From Promethearchaeota archaeon (GTDB lineage: Archaea > Asgardarchaeota > Lokiarchaeia > Sigyniarchaeales > SOKP01), in the NCBI GenBank assembly GCA_016926735.1, contig JAFGOA010000107.1, positions 1 through 40,148 of the forward strand: DNA of 40,148 nt, given 5' to 3'. Within the stretch, counting starts at the first letter, position 1. The number at the start of each line of letters is the position of its first letter. The translations under genes were made by a program, and so were the position numbers. Below are positions 25,640-32,773 of the stretch, in pieces. The notes beneath the pieces were generated by a model. The model saw only the letters and a list, made by a program, of their open reading frames with translations, had not been told where the DNA came from and ran no database searches.

Positions 25640-25659
25640 TTAATTTTTATGTAAAATAT

Positions 25660-25673
25660 CGTGAAATAACTGA
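25660..25673 (+). repeat. Cassette-boundary motif (CGTGAAATAACTGA)
   Basis: Perfect consensus, 21 bases after the doc stop. A partial copy (TCAAAAATAACTGA) follows at 25717-25730. Confidence 0.85.
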
Positions 25674-25934
25674 GAAAGATATTATAGAGGATATTTAAGT
25701 ATGTTTTATACATATTTCAAAAATAACTGAAATATCAACTTATTTTTAATCAATGATTTTCATATGAAACAGAAGATATTTCTTAGTGTCCTATAATTCT
25801 TATATATCTCCATATCACCTTCTTTTATAATAATGTTTCTCCTCTCATAGTATGGTGATAATATAATAGAACCTCAACTCTTCCAAGAAAGAAACTCCCC
25901 ACAAAAAGAGAAGAAAACGCAATATAAAAAGCAC

Positions 25935-26357
25935 ATGGAAGAAATATCAAAGGATTTAGCATGTCCAAATGAACACTGTGAATCCTATGGAATTATTGGA
26001 AAAGATACCATCCTCTTTAGACGTAAATATGGAAATAAACCATCTCAAAATCTTTTTGTATGCAAAACATGTAAAAAAACCTTTTCTGAACGAAAAGGAA
26101 CTCCCTTTTTTGGGTTTCATTTACCTGAAGAGAAAATTATAACAATTATCCGTTGCCTTGTCGAAGGGAATGGCACACGGGCAACTGCTCGTATCTGTAA
26201 TGTCCATCGTGATACAGTGACCAAAATTATCCGTCGATTTGGAACGCACTCAGAACAAATATCTCGTCTCTTCCTTAAGAATTATCCTCTAAAAGAATGT
26301 CAATTAGATGAGATGTGGAGTTTTATTAAAAAAACAAAAAAATCTAACCCCCCTTGA
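25935..26357 (+). CDS. IS1-type transposase, first frame (zinc finger and helix-turn-helix)
   Basis: 140 residues. The N-terminal zinc finger has C10 and C15 with CKTCKK later. A helix-turn-helix (TRATARICNVHRDTVTKII) follows and the frame reaches the first catalytic Asp in QLDEMWSF. It corresponds to InsA plus the first part of InsB in IS1. It must be joined to the downstream frame to give a complete DDE transposase, which requires a +1 shift at the A-rich or six-C run (26324-26353). Confidence 0.8.
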   Translation: MEEISKDLACPNEHCESYGIIGKDTILFRRKYGNKPSQNLFVCKTCKKTFSERKGTPFFGFHLPEEKIITIIRCLVEGNGTRATARICNVHRDTVTKIIRRFGTHSEQISRLFLKNYPLKECQLDEMWSFIKKTKKSNPP

Positions 26358-27066
26358 ATACCAGGAAGGTGAATGTGGAGATGCGTGGATTTGGATTGCG
26401 TTTGATCCTATCCATAAAGTTGTTATAGCGTATACAGTTGGAAAGAGAACACTTTCAAAAGCAAAAGAATTGCTCCATACTCTTCGGAACTGCGTTTCAG
26501 AGGAAATCCCTTATTTCACAAGTGATGAATTAGACTATTATACTTGTGCTATTGCAGAAGAATATGGAATTGAAAAAAGCTTTCCGAACACTGAAAAGCG
26601 AGGACGTCCAAAAAAACCCCTCAAGGAAATCCTTTCGTCACTTGTATATGCCCAAGTTCATAAACACCGGGAGCGGGGCAGAGTAAAAAAGATTGATACC
26701 CGTCTTCTTTTCGGCACCGCATCTCAGATAAAAGGAATTCTTTTAGACTCTGTTGTGAGTAATTATGTTAATACTACGTTTGTTGAGCGAAATAACCGTA
26801 CTATTCGACAACAAAATGGCAGATTTCAGCGTAAGACCTTACAATTTTCCAAGAAAAAGGCATTATTTTCTTCCCAATTGGCCCTTTTTTTTGGATATTA
26901 CCATTTCATTCGTCCCCATCAATCCTTACAGATAAAAAATAACATGCTTTCTGAGAACTGGGAAAAACGGACACCATTTATGAGTGCTGGGATTGTGGAT
27001 CATATCTGGACCTTTCGAGAATTATACTTTTATAAGAGCTATAGAAAGAGAGGAGGTGAAGCTTAA
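26308..27066 (+). CDS. IS1-type transposase, second frame (catalytic DDE part)
   Basis: About 252 codons in the +1 frame relative to the first. It carries WIWIAFDPIHKVVIAYTVG, the second Asp in YFTSDELDYY and the Glu in FVERNNRTIRQ, the remaining DDE residues. The nominal start at 26308 is inside the first frame, so it is probably made as a fusion by frameshifting at AACCCCCCTTG. IS1 normally uses a -1 shift at an A-run; the +1 arrangement is unusual or reflects a one-base deletion or insertion that inactivates it. Confidence 0.75.
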   Translation: MRCGVLLKKQKNLTPLEYQEGECGDAWIWIAFDPIHKVVIAYTVGKRTLSKAKELLHTLRNCVSEEIPYFTSDELDYYTCAIAEEYGIEKSFPNTEKRGRPKKPLKEILSSLVYAQVHKHRERGRVKKIDTRLLFGTASQIKGILLDSVVSNYVNTTFVERNNRTIRQQNGRFQRKTLQFSKKKALFSSQLALFFGYYHFIRPHQSLQIKNNMLSENWEKRTPFMSAGIVDHIWTFRELYFYKSYRKRGGEA

Positions 27067-27084
27067 CAATTATAGGACACTAAG

Positions 27085-27302
27085 ATTAATTCACTTAATT
27101 TATTTGTATATATAAGTTTCATTTGCAAATCCACAAGATAATTATCATCTTCATTTCGAAATAGATTACCATATATTTTTTCAACCTCTGAATCTTTAAG
27201 ATAAAATTTATCATGTACAAATTGATAATCGCATTCGGTTTTTAATAAATTAAACTGCTCAAGATATGATATTAGTTCTTTAAATAAATTTTCTTTTGAC
27301 AT
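27085..27302 (-). pseudogene. Small gene truncated at its 3' end by the IS1 element
   Basis: The frame starts at ATG 27302 (MSKENLFKELISYLEQF..) and runs into the IS right end; its last codons (LVSYNC and stop at 27063) come from the terminal repeat. About 72 native residues remain, acidic and helical, with no known family. Sequence left of the IS does not obviously continue the frame beyond a few codons, so the lost tail was short or was deleted. Confidence 0.6.
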
Positions 27303-27413
27303 TTATATATTTTTAATGTATTTGATTTAAAACCTAGACAGAATAAAATGATAAAAATAAGAAATTGAATATCTAAAAATTATATAAGTATTATAAAGAA
27401 ATTAATATTTTAA

Positions 27414-27426
27414 CGTGAAACAGTTA
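27414..27426 (+). repeat. Cassette-boundary motif, second form (CGTGAAACAGTTA)
   Basis: Perfect second-form copy, preceded by TTTTAA. It lies between the truncated small gene and the next remnant. Without the IS, the 25660-27414 unit would be about 450 bases. Confidence 0.8.
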
Positions 27427-27455
27427 GATAATAATTTATGAATTAAATTATATGA

Positions 27456-27584
27456 TTTAAAAAAAATTACAAATTAATTACAGAAAAATATAAAAAATAT
27501 AGATATCTTGGCTCTATAATCTTTAATAGAAAACCCAAATATAATAAAGAATATCATTATTATGAAAAAGATCTTATGATATAG
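27456..27584 (+). pseudogene. Short + strand protein-like fragment
   Basis: An open frame without start (KLITEKYKKYRYLGSIIF.., ..RKPKYNKEYHYYEKDLMI) ended by TAG at 27584. The residue mix is protein-like, not low-complexity. An in-frame TGA stands just before it. Probably the end of a lost gene. Confidence 0.3.
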
Positions 27585-27652
27585 TTATCCCTTTATCAAG
27601 AATCACCATAATTGGATTCTTAACTATGTTTTTTTTTTTCAAATTTATATAA

Positions 27653-28460
27653 TCATAAATTTCGAATGAATTTAACCAACTCTGATGCTTCATTTATCTT
27701 TTTTCTAATTATTATCGTCATTTCCTCCTGTTGGTTTTTAAACGTATCATTTATATCATATGCCATAATTATTGCTTGAAATATGTTTCCTAAATCGTGA
27801 GAATATTTATCCTTTAATTTATTTTTATCCCTTTGAATTGAAATAAGTTTTTTTTCTAATAATGCTACTATGGCAATCAAAATAATTATAGTATAATAAA
27901 TGATATTCATAGATAGATTATAGATTGTAAAATTGTATCCTGAATGATTTAAAAAATTAAAGATACCTGCGAATATTATGGGAATAATACTCAAACAAAA
28001 AAAAATGTAAATAACGTTCTTTTTTTTTAAAAAGATTTTAACTAACATTAAAACAATAATAATTATGAATATTTCAATAACTAATTCAAATATAAATAAA
28101 AGATTAGTTAAATTAAATAAAATAAAAAAGAATCCTATTGATCCTATTTTAGATGTAGAAACGTTTCTTTGTAAAAAAAGATGATAATATTCTCTAAAAA
28201 CAATAATAAATATCCAAAAGGCTCCAATAAGATAATTTATATCAACAATAATTAGTTTAGGACCTCCTGGATTACATATTTCACCTCCAAGATCTATAAG
28301 AGAACCAATTGCAGAAAAAATTAGTACTATTAACCAATATTTTAAATCCTTACGTTTTAAAAATGATATAATAATAACTATTATGGATATGATTGCTAAA
28401 ATCCCAATTATTATTTTTAATTCTAAATAGCATTGAGAGATATTTCCTCAACTCCGTCAT
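27653..28460 (-). pseudogene. Frameshifted multi-membrane histidine kinase fragment
   Basis: An ATG at 28048 gives 131 residues, but the same frame is open back to about 28447 and encodes further membrane helices. A good start (ATG at 28460, MTELRKYL) is in another frame, so a one-base change near 28445 breaks the gene. Assembled, it has six or more membrane segments and then the phosphoacceptor helix KYSHDLGNIFQAI, an H-box with HDLxN. It stops shortly after the dimerisation helices (..LVKFIRNL), so the ATP-binding kinase domain is absent. It could be a dead kinase or a membrane sensor that borrows another kinase. It fills most of the unit 27414-28634. Confidence 0.6.
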
Positions 28461-28633
28461 TATAATATAGTTAAAATTAATATGTATTAATATTCTAATT
28501 AATTTTATTAAATATTTTCCTTAAATTAGAATTGTCACATTTAAAGCTAAAATATGAAAAAAAAAAATAAAAATAAATTCTTTTAGAATACCAAACCTTT
28601 AGATAATCATTTTTTGATATTAGAGAGTATCAT

Positions 28634-28647
28634 CGTGAAATAACTGA
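28634..28647 (+). repeat. Cassette-boundary motif (CGTGAAATAACTGA)
   Basis: Perfect consensus, 23 bases from the 3' end of the minus-strand gene at 28671. The surrounding gap 28461-28670 is otherwise featureless. Confidence 0.85.
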
Positions 28648-28670
28648 GAAAGAATTTATAATTAATATCT

Positions 28671-29612
28671 TTAAACAATAAATTGACTAAAGATATAATC
28701 TTTAGGTGGGTCTATAGGTGTTTCACAATCACTACAAAGTGAATAACATTGTTTTAATTCTTCAGGAGATATTAAGTCAATTATATCTTTAAAAATCCGC
28801 ATACTTTTTAATTCGAACATTCCTGATTTTAATTTTGTTTTTGCAGTAAATATTATAAAACAATCCTGATGAATTGCATTATTAAGTAAATAATGGAACT
28901 TAATCAGTTCTGAATCAGGTTCTACATTCAAATTTCTTAGAGAATTAATATTAAAATCTTCATTAATAATTAGATCATTACCAAAGTAAGCAAACATCAT
29001 TATTGTACTATTATCAGGAGAAGTTTCTATAATTTTTAAGACATCACTTCTCAATGAAAGATAATCAGATTTAAGTAGTATTTTATTCTCTGAATATTTT
29101 TGATAAATATCATAAAGGTTTTTATTTTCTATTTCTCCCAATAATTTAAAATTGTCATCCCCTAAATAATTGTATATTAGGTCATAATAATCCACAGGAT
29201 CTCCCTCATCAATATTATATTTTTCAATCAAGAGTTTAAGATAATATTCAGCATATTTATTACCAAGAGATATAGGTTCAATATCTGATGTATCCGAATA
29301 TGTTAAATAATTCCAACCACATCCACTCCTATAACTAGCTTCTTTATTTCCATCATATTCTTTAAGAAAATCACCTACCTTTTTATATAAACTTATTAAA
29401 AAATATTTTGAAAATGGAATAAGCTCTCCAGAGTGATCATAGGGGTAATCATATCTGTGATCTATTATAAATTTAGGATTTTTTTCAATATACTCAACGA
29501 TTCTTTTAAAGATTTCTTTTTTCCATTTCTCATGAAGCTCTAATGAAATTTTATTATCTTCTATAAAATGTTGAATATCATTTTCCGTGAGAATTGATCC
29601 TTCTTTGATCAT
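28671..29612 (-). CDS. Hypothetical 313-residue protein
   Basis: No family recognised. It is acidic and rich in aromatic residues, without membrane segments. It has internal HRYDYPYDHSGE near residue 52, a CGWNYLTYSD block near 97 and a single C-terminal CSDCETP pair near 293-296 that is not enough for a zinc site alone. The central strand region (STIMMFAYFGNDLII, DCFIIFTAKTKL) suggests an alpha/beta domain. One gene fills the unit between motifs at 28634 and 29746. Confidence 0.65.
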   Translation of the reverse strand: MIKEGSILTENDIQHFIEDNKISLELHEKWKKEIFKRIVEYIEKNPKFIIDHRYDYPYDHSGELIPFSKYFLISLYKKVGDFLKEYDGNKEASYRSGCGWNYLTYSDTSDIEPISLGNKYAEYYLKLLIEKYNIDEGDPVDYYDLIYNYLGDDNFKLLGEIENKNLYDIYQKYSENKILLKSDYLSLRSDVLKIIETSPDNSTIMMFAYFGNDLIINEDFNINSLRNLNVEPDSELIKFHYLLNNAIHQDCFIIFTAKTKLKSGMFELKSMRIFKDIIDLISPEELKQCYSLCSDCETPIDPPKDYIFSQFIV

Positions 29613-29745
29613 TTTAATCAGAATTTAATTATTAAAGAAATTATTTTATTCATATATTTTAAAAATATACTCCTTGAACAATTAGTATTATACTATGATA
29701 AAATATGTATAGAATTCCTTTTCTCTTGATATTTAAGATAATGAT

Positions 29746-29759
29746 CGTGAAATAACTGA
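29746..29759 (+). repeat. Cassette-boundary motif (CGTGAAATAACTGA)
   Basis: Perfect consensus, between two divergently transcribed units. Confidence 0.85.
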
Positions 29760-29790
29760 CTATCATATTTTTATTATTTTATTGAATTAT

Positions 29791-29820
29791 ATACTCGAAA
29801 ACTTTAAATAATTCGAGTAT
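29791..29820. promoter_or_regulatory. Operator-like inverted repeat before vapB
   Basis: ATACTCGAA (29791-29799) and TTCGAGTAT (29812-29820) are perfect 9-bp complements around a 12-base spacer, ending 16 bases before the ATG. The TTTATAT directly after it may be the promoter core. This is the expected place for VapBC self-repression. Confidence 0.6.
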
Positions 29821-29836
29821 TTATATTTTTAATAGA

Positions 29837-30088
29837 ATGACTATATCAGAAGAAAAAATGGTTTTAAAGGTTGGATCTAAAGGAGAAATCTTTCCTCCAA
29901 AAGAGATTAGAGAAAAATTAGGTTTAAAACCAAATCAACCGATTGTTATGACAATCCATCAAGATAAGTTAATAATTAGAAAATTATATTCTTTAGATGA
30001 AATATTAAAAACGCCTCCTAAAGTAAAAATAAGTTATCATGCTTGGAAACAATTTAAAGACGATTTAAATGAGGAATATGAAAAATGA
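29837..30088 (+). CDS. vapB: AbrB/MazE-type antitoxin (VapB)
   Basis: An 83-residue protein. Residues 8-50 (KVGSKGEIFPPKEIREKLGL, then QPIVMTIHQDKLIIRK) are a clear AbrB swapped-hairpin DNA-binding domain. The tail (ILKTPPKVKISYHAWKQFKD) is the probable toxin-binding part. It overlaps the toxin start by 4 bases (ATGA) and is preceded by a perfect inverted repeat, so it should repress its own operon. Confidence 0.88.
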   Translation: MTISEEKMVLKVGSKGEIFPPKEIREKLGLKPNQPIVMTIHQDKLIIRKLYSLDEILKTPPKVKISYHAWKQFKDDLNEEYEK

Positions 30089-30576
30089 AAATATTATTTG
30101 ATACTTCTTATCTTCTTCCTTTTATTAAAATTAAAATAGAATCTATATCTGACGATATTCTTCTAAATCTTCTCAATAATAAATCTAATGAATATTATTA
30201 CTCTGATTTATCATTATTTGAATTGACTGCAAAAGCTTTTAAGTTAATAGTAGATAATAATCAAATCAATTCACAAGATTTAATGATAGGAATAGATGCT
30301 ATACAAAATGATTCAAGATTACAATGTATTACATATATATATAATCCATTAATTATTGAATTAGCTATAGAATTCAAAAGAATTTACAATGATACTATTG
30401 ATTGTATTATTTTTGCATCAGCAATATGTAATTGTGATTGTATCATAACAATGGATCTCATATTTTATGAAAATATTAAAAATAATGATACCTTATTAGA
30501 AAAAATTCAATCAATTAATAAGAATTTTAAATTTTGGTTTAATGATCTTGTTAATTCCCAAGAATCTATAAATTAA
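30085..30576 (+). CDS. vapC: PIN-domain toxin (VapC)
   Basis: 163 residues of PIN fold. The acidic residues that bind magnesium are in order: D6 (ILFDTSYL), E in LSLFELTAK, D in DTIDCIIFA and D in IITMDLIF. VapC toxins cleave tRNA or rRNA. Translation is coupled to the antitoxin by the ATGA overlap. It ends 38 bases before the motif at 30614, so antitoxin, toxin and operator form one complete unit. Confidence 0.88.
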   Translation: MKILFDTSYLLPFIKIKIESISDDILLNLLNNKSNEYYYSDLSLFELTAKAFKLIVDNNQINSQDLMIGIDAIQNDSRLQCITYIYNPLIIELAIEFKRIYNDTIDCIIFASAICNCDCIITMDLIFYENIKNNDTLLEKIQSINKNFKFWFNDLVNSQESIN

Positions 30577-30613
30577 TATTGCTGTAAATAATATATTTCT
30601 ATATATCTATCAA

Positions 30614-30626
30614 CGTGAAACAGTTA
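30614..30626 (+). repeat. Cassette-boundary motif, second form (CGTGAAACAGTTA)
   Basis: Perfect second-form copy, preceded by ATCAA. Confidence 0.8.
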
Positions 30627-30706
30627 TCATAATAAAAATATAATATATTTTGTCTAAAATTAGTCTAAATTCTATTTAAATAATAAGATTTACATAATAA
30701 TCTTAA

Positions 30707-30964
30707 AATATATCCTTAAAAGAGAATTTAATAACAATTTTTATCAAAATAAAAGATGGGTCCGAATTTAAAATAGATTGTGATGAGATTAAAAGAGTAA
30801 TTAATAATAAAAAATATTTAGAGATTATGTTTAAAAAAGAGATGATTAAATTTGAAAAGGATCAGTTGGATTCTTTTGAAATTACATTTCCAAAAGATAT
30901 TAAAAATAGTGACCCTAATGCATATGAAACTCGTTTAATAGTAATTCTTTCGAATATAATTTAA
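30707..30964 (+). pseudogene. 85-codon frame without a normal start codon
   Basis: A good protein-like frame (ITIFIKIKDGSEFKIDCDEI.., ..FKKEMIKFEKDQLDSFEITF.., ..YETRLIVILSN) ending at 30964. Back to the in-frame TAA at 30704 there is no ATG, GTG or TTG before the conserved-looking body; the first ATG is at codon 42. Either it starts at an unusual codon (for example ATA at 30731 after AAAAGAGA) or the start is lost. The predicted fold is a small mixed alpha/beta domain. It fills the 389-base unit between motifs at 30614 and 31003. Confidence 0.5.
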
Positions 30965-31002
30965 GATATTGAAATATTATTTTTATAACTTAGATATATC
31001 AT

Positions 31003-31016
31003 CGTGAAATAACTGA
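31003..31016 (+). repeat. Cassette-boundary motif (CGTGAAATAACTGA)
   Basis: Perfect consensus, between the ends of two converging units. Confidence 0.85.
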
Positions 31017-31126
31017 GAACTACGGAAATACATCTTAAACTATATTAAAATCTCTATATCTAATAAAATAAGTTGTATAAATGATAATTATTAGGATTTA
31101 GTAAAAAAAAAAAGAATTTAATAAAA

Positions 31127-31285
31127 TTATTCTTCATATATTATAGTAAATCTTATACCTCTTGCTCCAGCTGATGATTGAGCTATTCGAATTTTATCAA
31201 TCACAAGATTAGATCCTTGAAAAAAGGAGTTTAATTCTCGTTGAACATCATCTTTAAAGCCTTTAAATATTATCGCTTTTAGCAT
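31127..31285 (-). CDS. 52-residue hypothetical protein
   Basis: A small gene, ATG at 31285 and TAA at 31127, with GGTGAT 8 bases before the start. The protein (MLKAIIFKGFKDDVQRELNS.., ..IAQSSAGARGIRFTIIYEE) shows strand-helix-strand-strand character and a glycine-rich turn. Family unknown. It has a TATA-like CTTTTATATATC (31370-31381 on the minus strand). It is the only gene in the 31003-31425 unit. Confidence 0.65.
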   Translation of the reverse strand: MLKAIIFKGFKDDVQRELNSFFQGSNLVIDKIRIAQSSAGARGIRFTIIYEE

Positions 31286-31373
31286 TATTTATATCACCTT
31301 TTAGAATATTTCTTCATATATTTGCATTTATATAATTATTATTTAAAATATATTCGAAAAAATTCTATTGATA

Positions 31374-31436
31374 TATAAAAGTTTGAGGTGTAGTTTTCAA
31401 ACTATTTTTTTCTTCCATCAAATACGTGAAGCAGTT
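31374..31436 (+). repeat. Copy 1 of a 62-base repeat with TTCA-loop hairpin, ending at the boundary motif
   Basis: TATAAAAGTTTGAGGTG.. through ..ATACGTGAAGCAGTT matches 38917-38978 with only a few changes; similarity stops exactly after CAGTT. It contains a hairpin (TAGTTTTCAAACTA, 31391-31404) followed by seven Ts on the + strand, and the promoter of the leftward gene. Confidence 0.75.
31391..31411 (+). terminator. Hairpin plus T-run
   Basis: TAGTT-TTCA-AACTA followed by TTTTTTT. The twin at 38934-38953 has a TTCG loop instead (TAGTT-TTCG-AACTA). The stem is kept while the loop base changes. It could end + strand read-through at the unit border. Confidence 0.5.
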
Positions 31437-31437
31437 A
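31425..31437 (+). repeat. Cassette-boundary motif, second form (CGTGAAGCAGTTA)
   Basis: One base differs from the second-form consensus. It overlaps the last codons of the DUF5615 toxin gene (stop at 31435). Confidence 0.8.
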
Positions 31438-31794
31438 TTCATTTAAAATATCTTTTCTAATTCTTATTTGATTAATTTCTACTATCAAGATTTTACCAAT
31501 AACTTTATTTAATTTAAAACTTTCCATAAATTCTTTAAAAAGAGATTTTACTGCATTTTTACCTTGACCTTTAGGTCGAAGAATTATAATTCCATAAAAA
31601 TTATCATTGATATTCGCAAAATCATAATCGAGAGTAATTAATATTCTATTTTCTTTAAAGCAAATTTGATTTAAAGATTTATCATCAATTCCTGTGATAT
31701 TTTCATGATAAACAGAATCTACTTGATGTTCTTCTATTTCTTCAATAACTTTTTTAAGAATCCAAGGAGTATTTTCATCTAATTTAAATTTCAC
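31435..31794 (-). CDS. DUF5615 PIN-like toxin
   Basis: A 119-residue protein starting MKFKLDENTP, with the conserved LDEN, then HQVDSVYHENITGIDD, ILITLDYDFAN and GIIILRPKGQG blocks of the DUF5615 (Mut7-C-like PIN) family. The acidic residues D6, E7 and D-Y-D are the presumed nuclease site. Its start overlaps the DUF433 antitoxin by 11 bases. Its stop coincides with the boundary motif at 31425-31437, so the motif forms its last bases. Confidence 0.85.
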   Translation of the reverse strand: MKFKLDENTPWILKKVIEEIEEHQVDSVYHENITGIDDKSLNQICFKENRILITLDYDFANINDNFYGIIILRPKGQGKNAVKSLFKEFMESFKLNKVIGKILIVEINQIRIRKDILNE

Positions 31795-32044
31795 TTTGTT
31801 GCTCCTGAACTTTTGTTATTGATATAATTTCTTCTCTTGCTAATACAGCACCATATTGAAGGGCAATTTGGATATGTTCTTTTTTTAAACTTGGGTAATT
31901 TTCAAGTATTTCTCCTTCATTCATTCCTTCAGCTAAACAGTCCAAGATAACTGAAACCATTACCCTTGTTCCTTTAATATGTGCCTTTCCATGACAAATA
32001 TTTGGATTGAAGGAGATATATTCTTTCCAATTTAATTGAACCAT
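31784..32044 (-). CDS. DUF433 antitoxin
   Basis: An 86-residue protein with the DUF433 signature: ISFNPNICHGKAHIKGTRV (normally ..P.vchGkp.ikGTRi), then SVILDCLAEGMNEGEILENY and LKKEHIQIALQYGA. It is a helix-turn-helix antitoxin that pairs with DUF5615 toxins. First gene of the pair on the minus strand; 78 bases before the motif at 32122. Confidence 0.88.
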   Translation of the reverse strand: MVQLNWKEYISFNPNICHGKAHIKGTRVMVSVILDCLAEGMNEGEILENYPSLKKEHIQIALQYGAVLAREEIISITKVQEQQSEI

Positions 32045-32121
32045 GATTATTATATAGAAATAAATGTAAATTAATTTTTAGTTTTTTCAAAATACCATTA
32101 AATGATATTATAGATAATCAT

Positions 32122-32135
32122 CGTGAAATAACTGA
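32122..32135 (+). repeat. Cassette-boundary motif (CGTGAAATAACTGA)
   Basis: Perfect consensus. It opens the largest unit (to 38967), which holds the DMP19-like and C25 peptidase genes. Confidence 0.85.
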
Positions 32136-32243
32136 ATTATATATACTGGAAATTTAAGAAAAATAGAGAGAAGAAAACTTATTTTAAATTGTGATTTTTT
32201 TTTTTGAAACTAAAGGATGATATCTGGATTATTATTCATTATA

Positions 32244-32726
32244 TCATTGTTCATTTTTCACAATTTTATCAAGCTTATGTTTAATTACAAAATCAATTAA
32301 GAATTTTTCTATATCTTCAGGACCATCACAGAAAAGTTCACTAGAGTCATTCATTATTTTTTTTTGCATCTGTGTTAATTGTCGTAATTGTTCTTGACGT
32401 TTTTTTCTATTTTCATTTGGACCAGTTTCTCCAAAAAATCGATTTATTTCTTCCATCATTTTAGTTAAAGTTTTTGATCCAACAATTTTTAAATATTCAG
32501 GAATTAGAAAGGCTGAATTTCCGGTAGAATTCCAATAATATTGTTCTAATCCTCCGTTTCCAACTTCATAAGAGAATATCATTAGATCGACAAATATTTT
32601 TTCTTCTTGTGAAAAATTATCCCATGCAATCATTTCTTCTTTTTTCATCATTTTCATATACAACTTATCAAGATTCACCATAATTGTAAATAAGAAGAAA
32701 TTATTTATTTTTCCTTTGATAAGCAT
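32244..32726 (-). CDS. DMP19/DUF4375-like protein
   Basis: Up to 160 residues from ATG at 32726. The block FSYEVGNGGLEQYYWNSTGN followed by PEYLKIVGSKTLTKMMEEIN matches the DUF4375/DMP19 family (E-x-x-N/G-G-F/L-x-Q-y-f-x-N-S-x-G). DMP19 proteins are small helical proteins; one has been described as a DNA-mimic. The first 16 residues are hydrophobic and poorly conserved in character, so the start may be the Met at codon 17 (MVNLDKLY). It follows the large peptidase gene on the same strand after 47 bases. Confidence 0.75.
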   Translation of the reverse strand: MLIKGKINNFFLFTIMVNLDKLYMKMMKKEEMIAWDNFSQEEKIFVDLMIFSYEVGNGGLEQYYWNSTGNSAFLIPEYLKIVGSKTLTKMMEEINRFFGETGPNENRKKRQEQLRQLTQMQKKIMNDSSELFCDGPEDIEKFLIDFVIKHKLDKIVKNEQ

Positions 32727-32773
32727 TATTTTACAGATTATAAAAATATAAAAATAAAAAAAAGATTGATATG

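Larger units (their letters stand above)
25782..27084 (+). mobile_element. IS1-family insertion sequence, 1303 bases
   Basis: Perfect 17-bp terminal inverted repeats (CTTAGTGTCCTATAATT at 25782-25798 and its complement at 27068-27084) enclose two overlapping transposase frames. It is less AT-rich than its surroundings, indicating a recent arrival from a different sequence background. I cannot find a clear target duplication: left flank GAAGATATTT, right flank ATTAATTCAC. The right end lies inside a small minus-strand gene (27063-27302). Confidence 0.85.

Noticed and set aside
25717-25730. TCAAAAATAACTGA as an additional boundary site
   Set aside because: The right half is perfect but the left half is lost, and it lies only 57 bases after a perfect copy. 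It may be a scar, not counted.
27407-27430. Integron attC site
   Set aside because: This second-form copy has AAC...GTTAGAT, which fits GTTRRRY, but the other copies do not, and no 50-140 base imperfect palindrome or IntI gene was seen.
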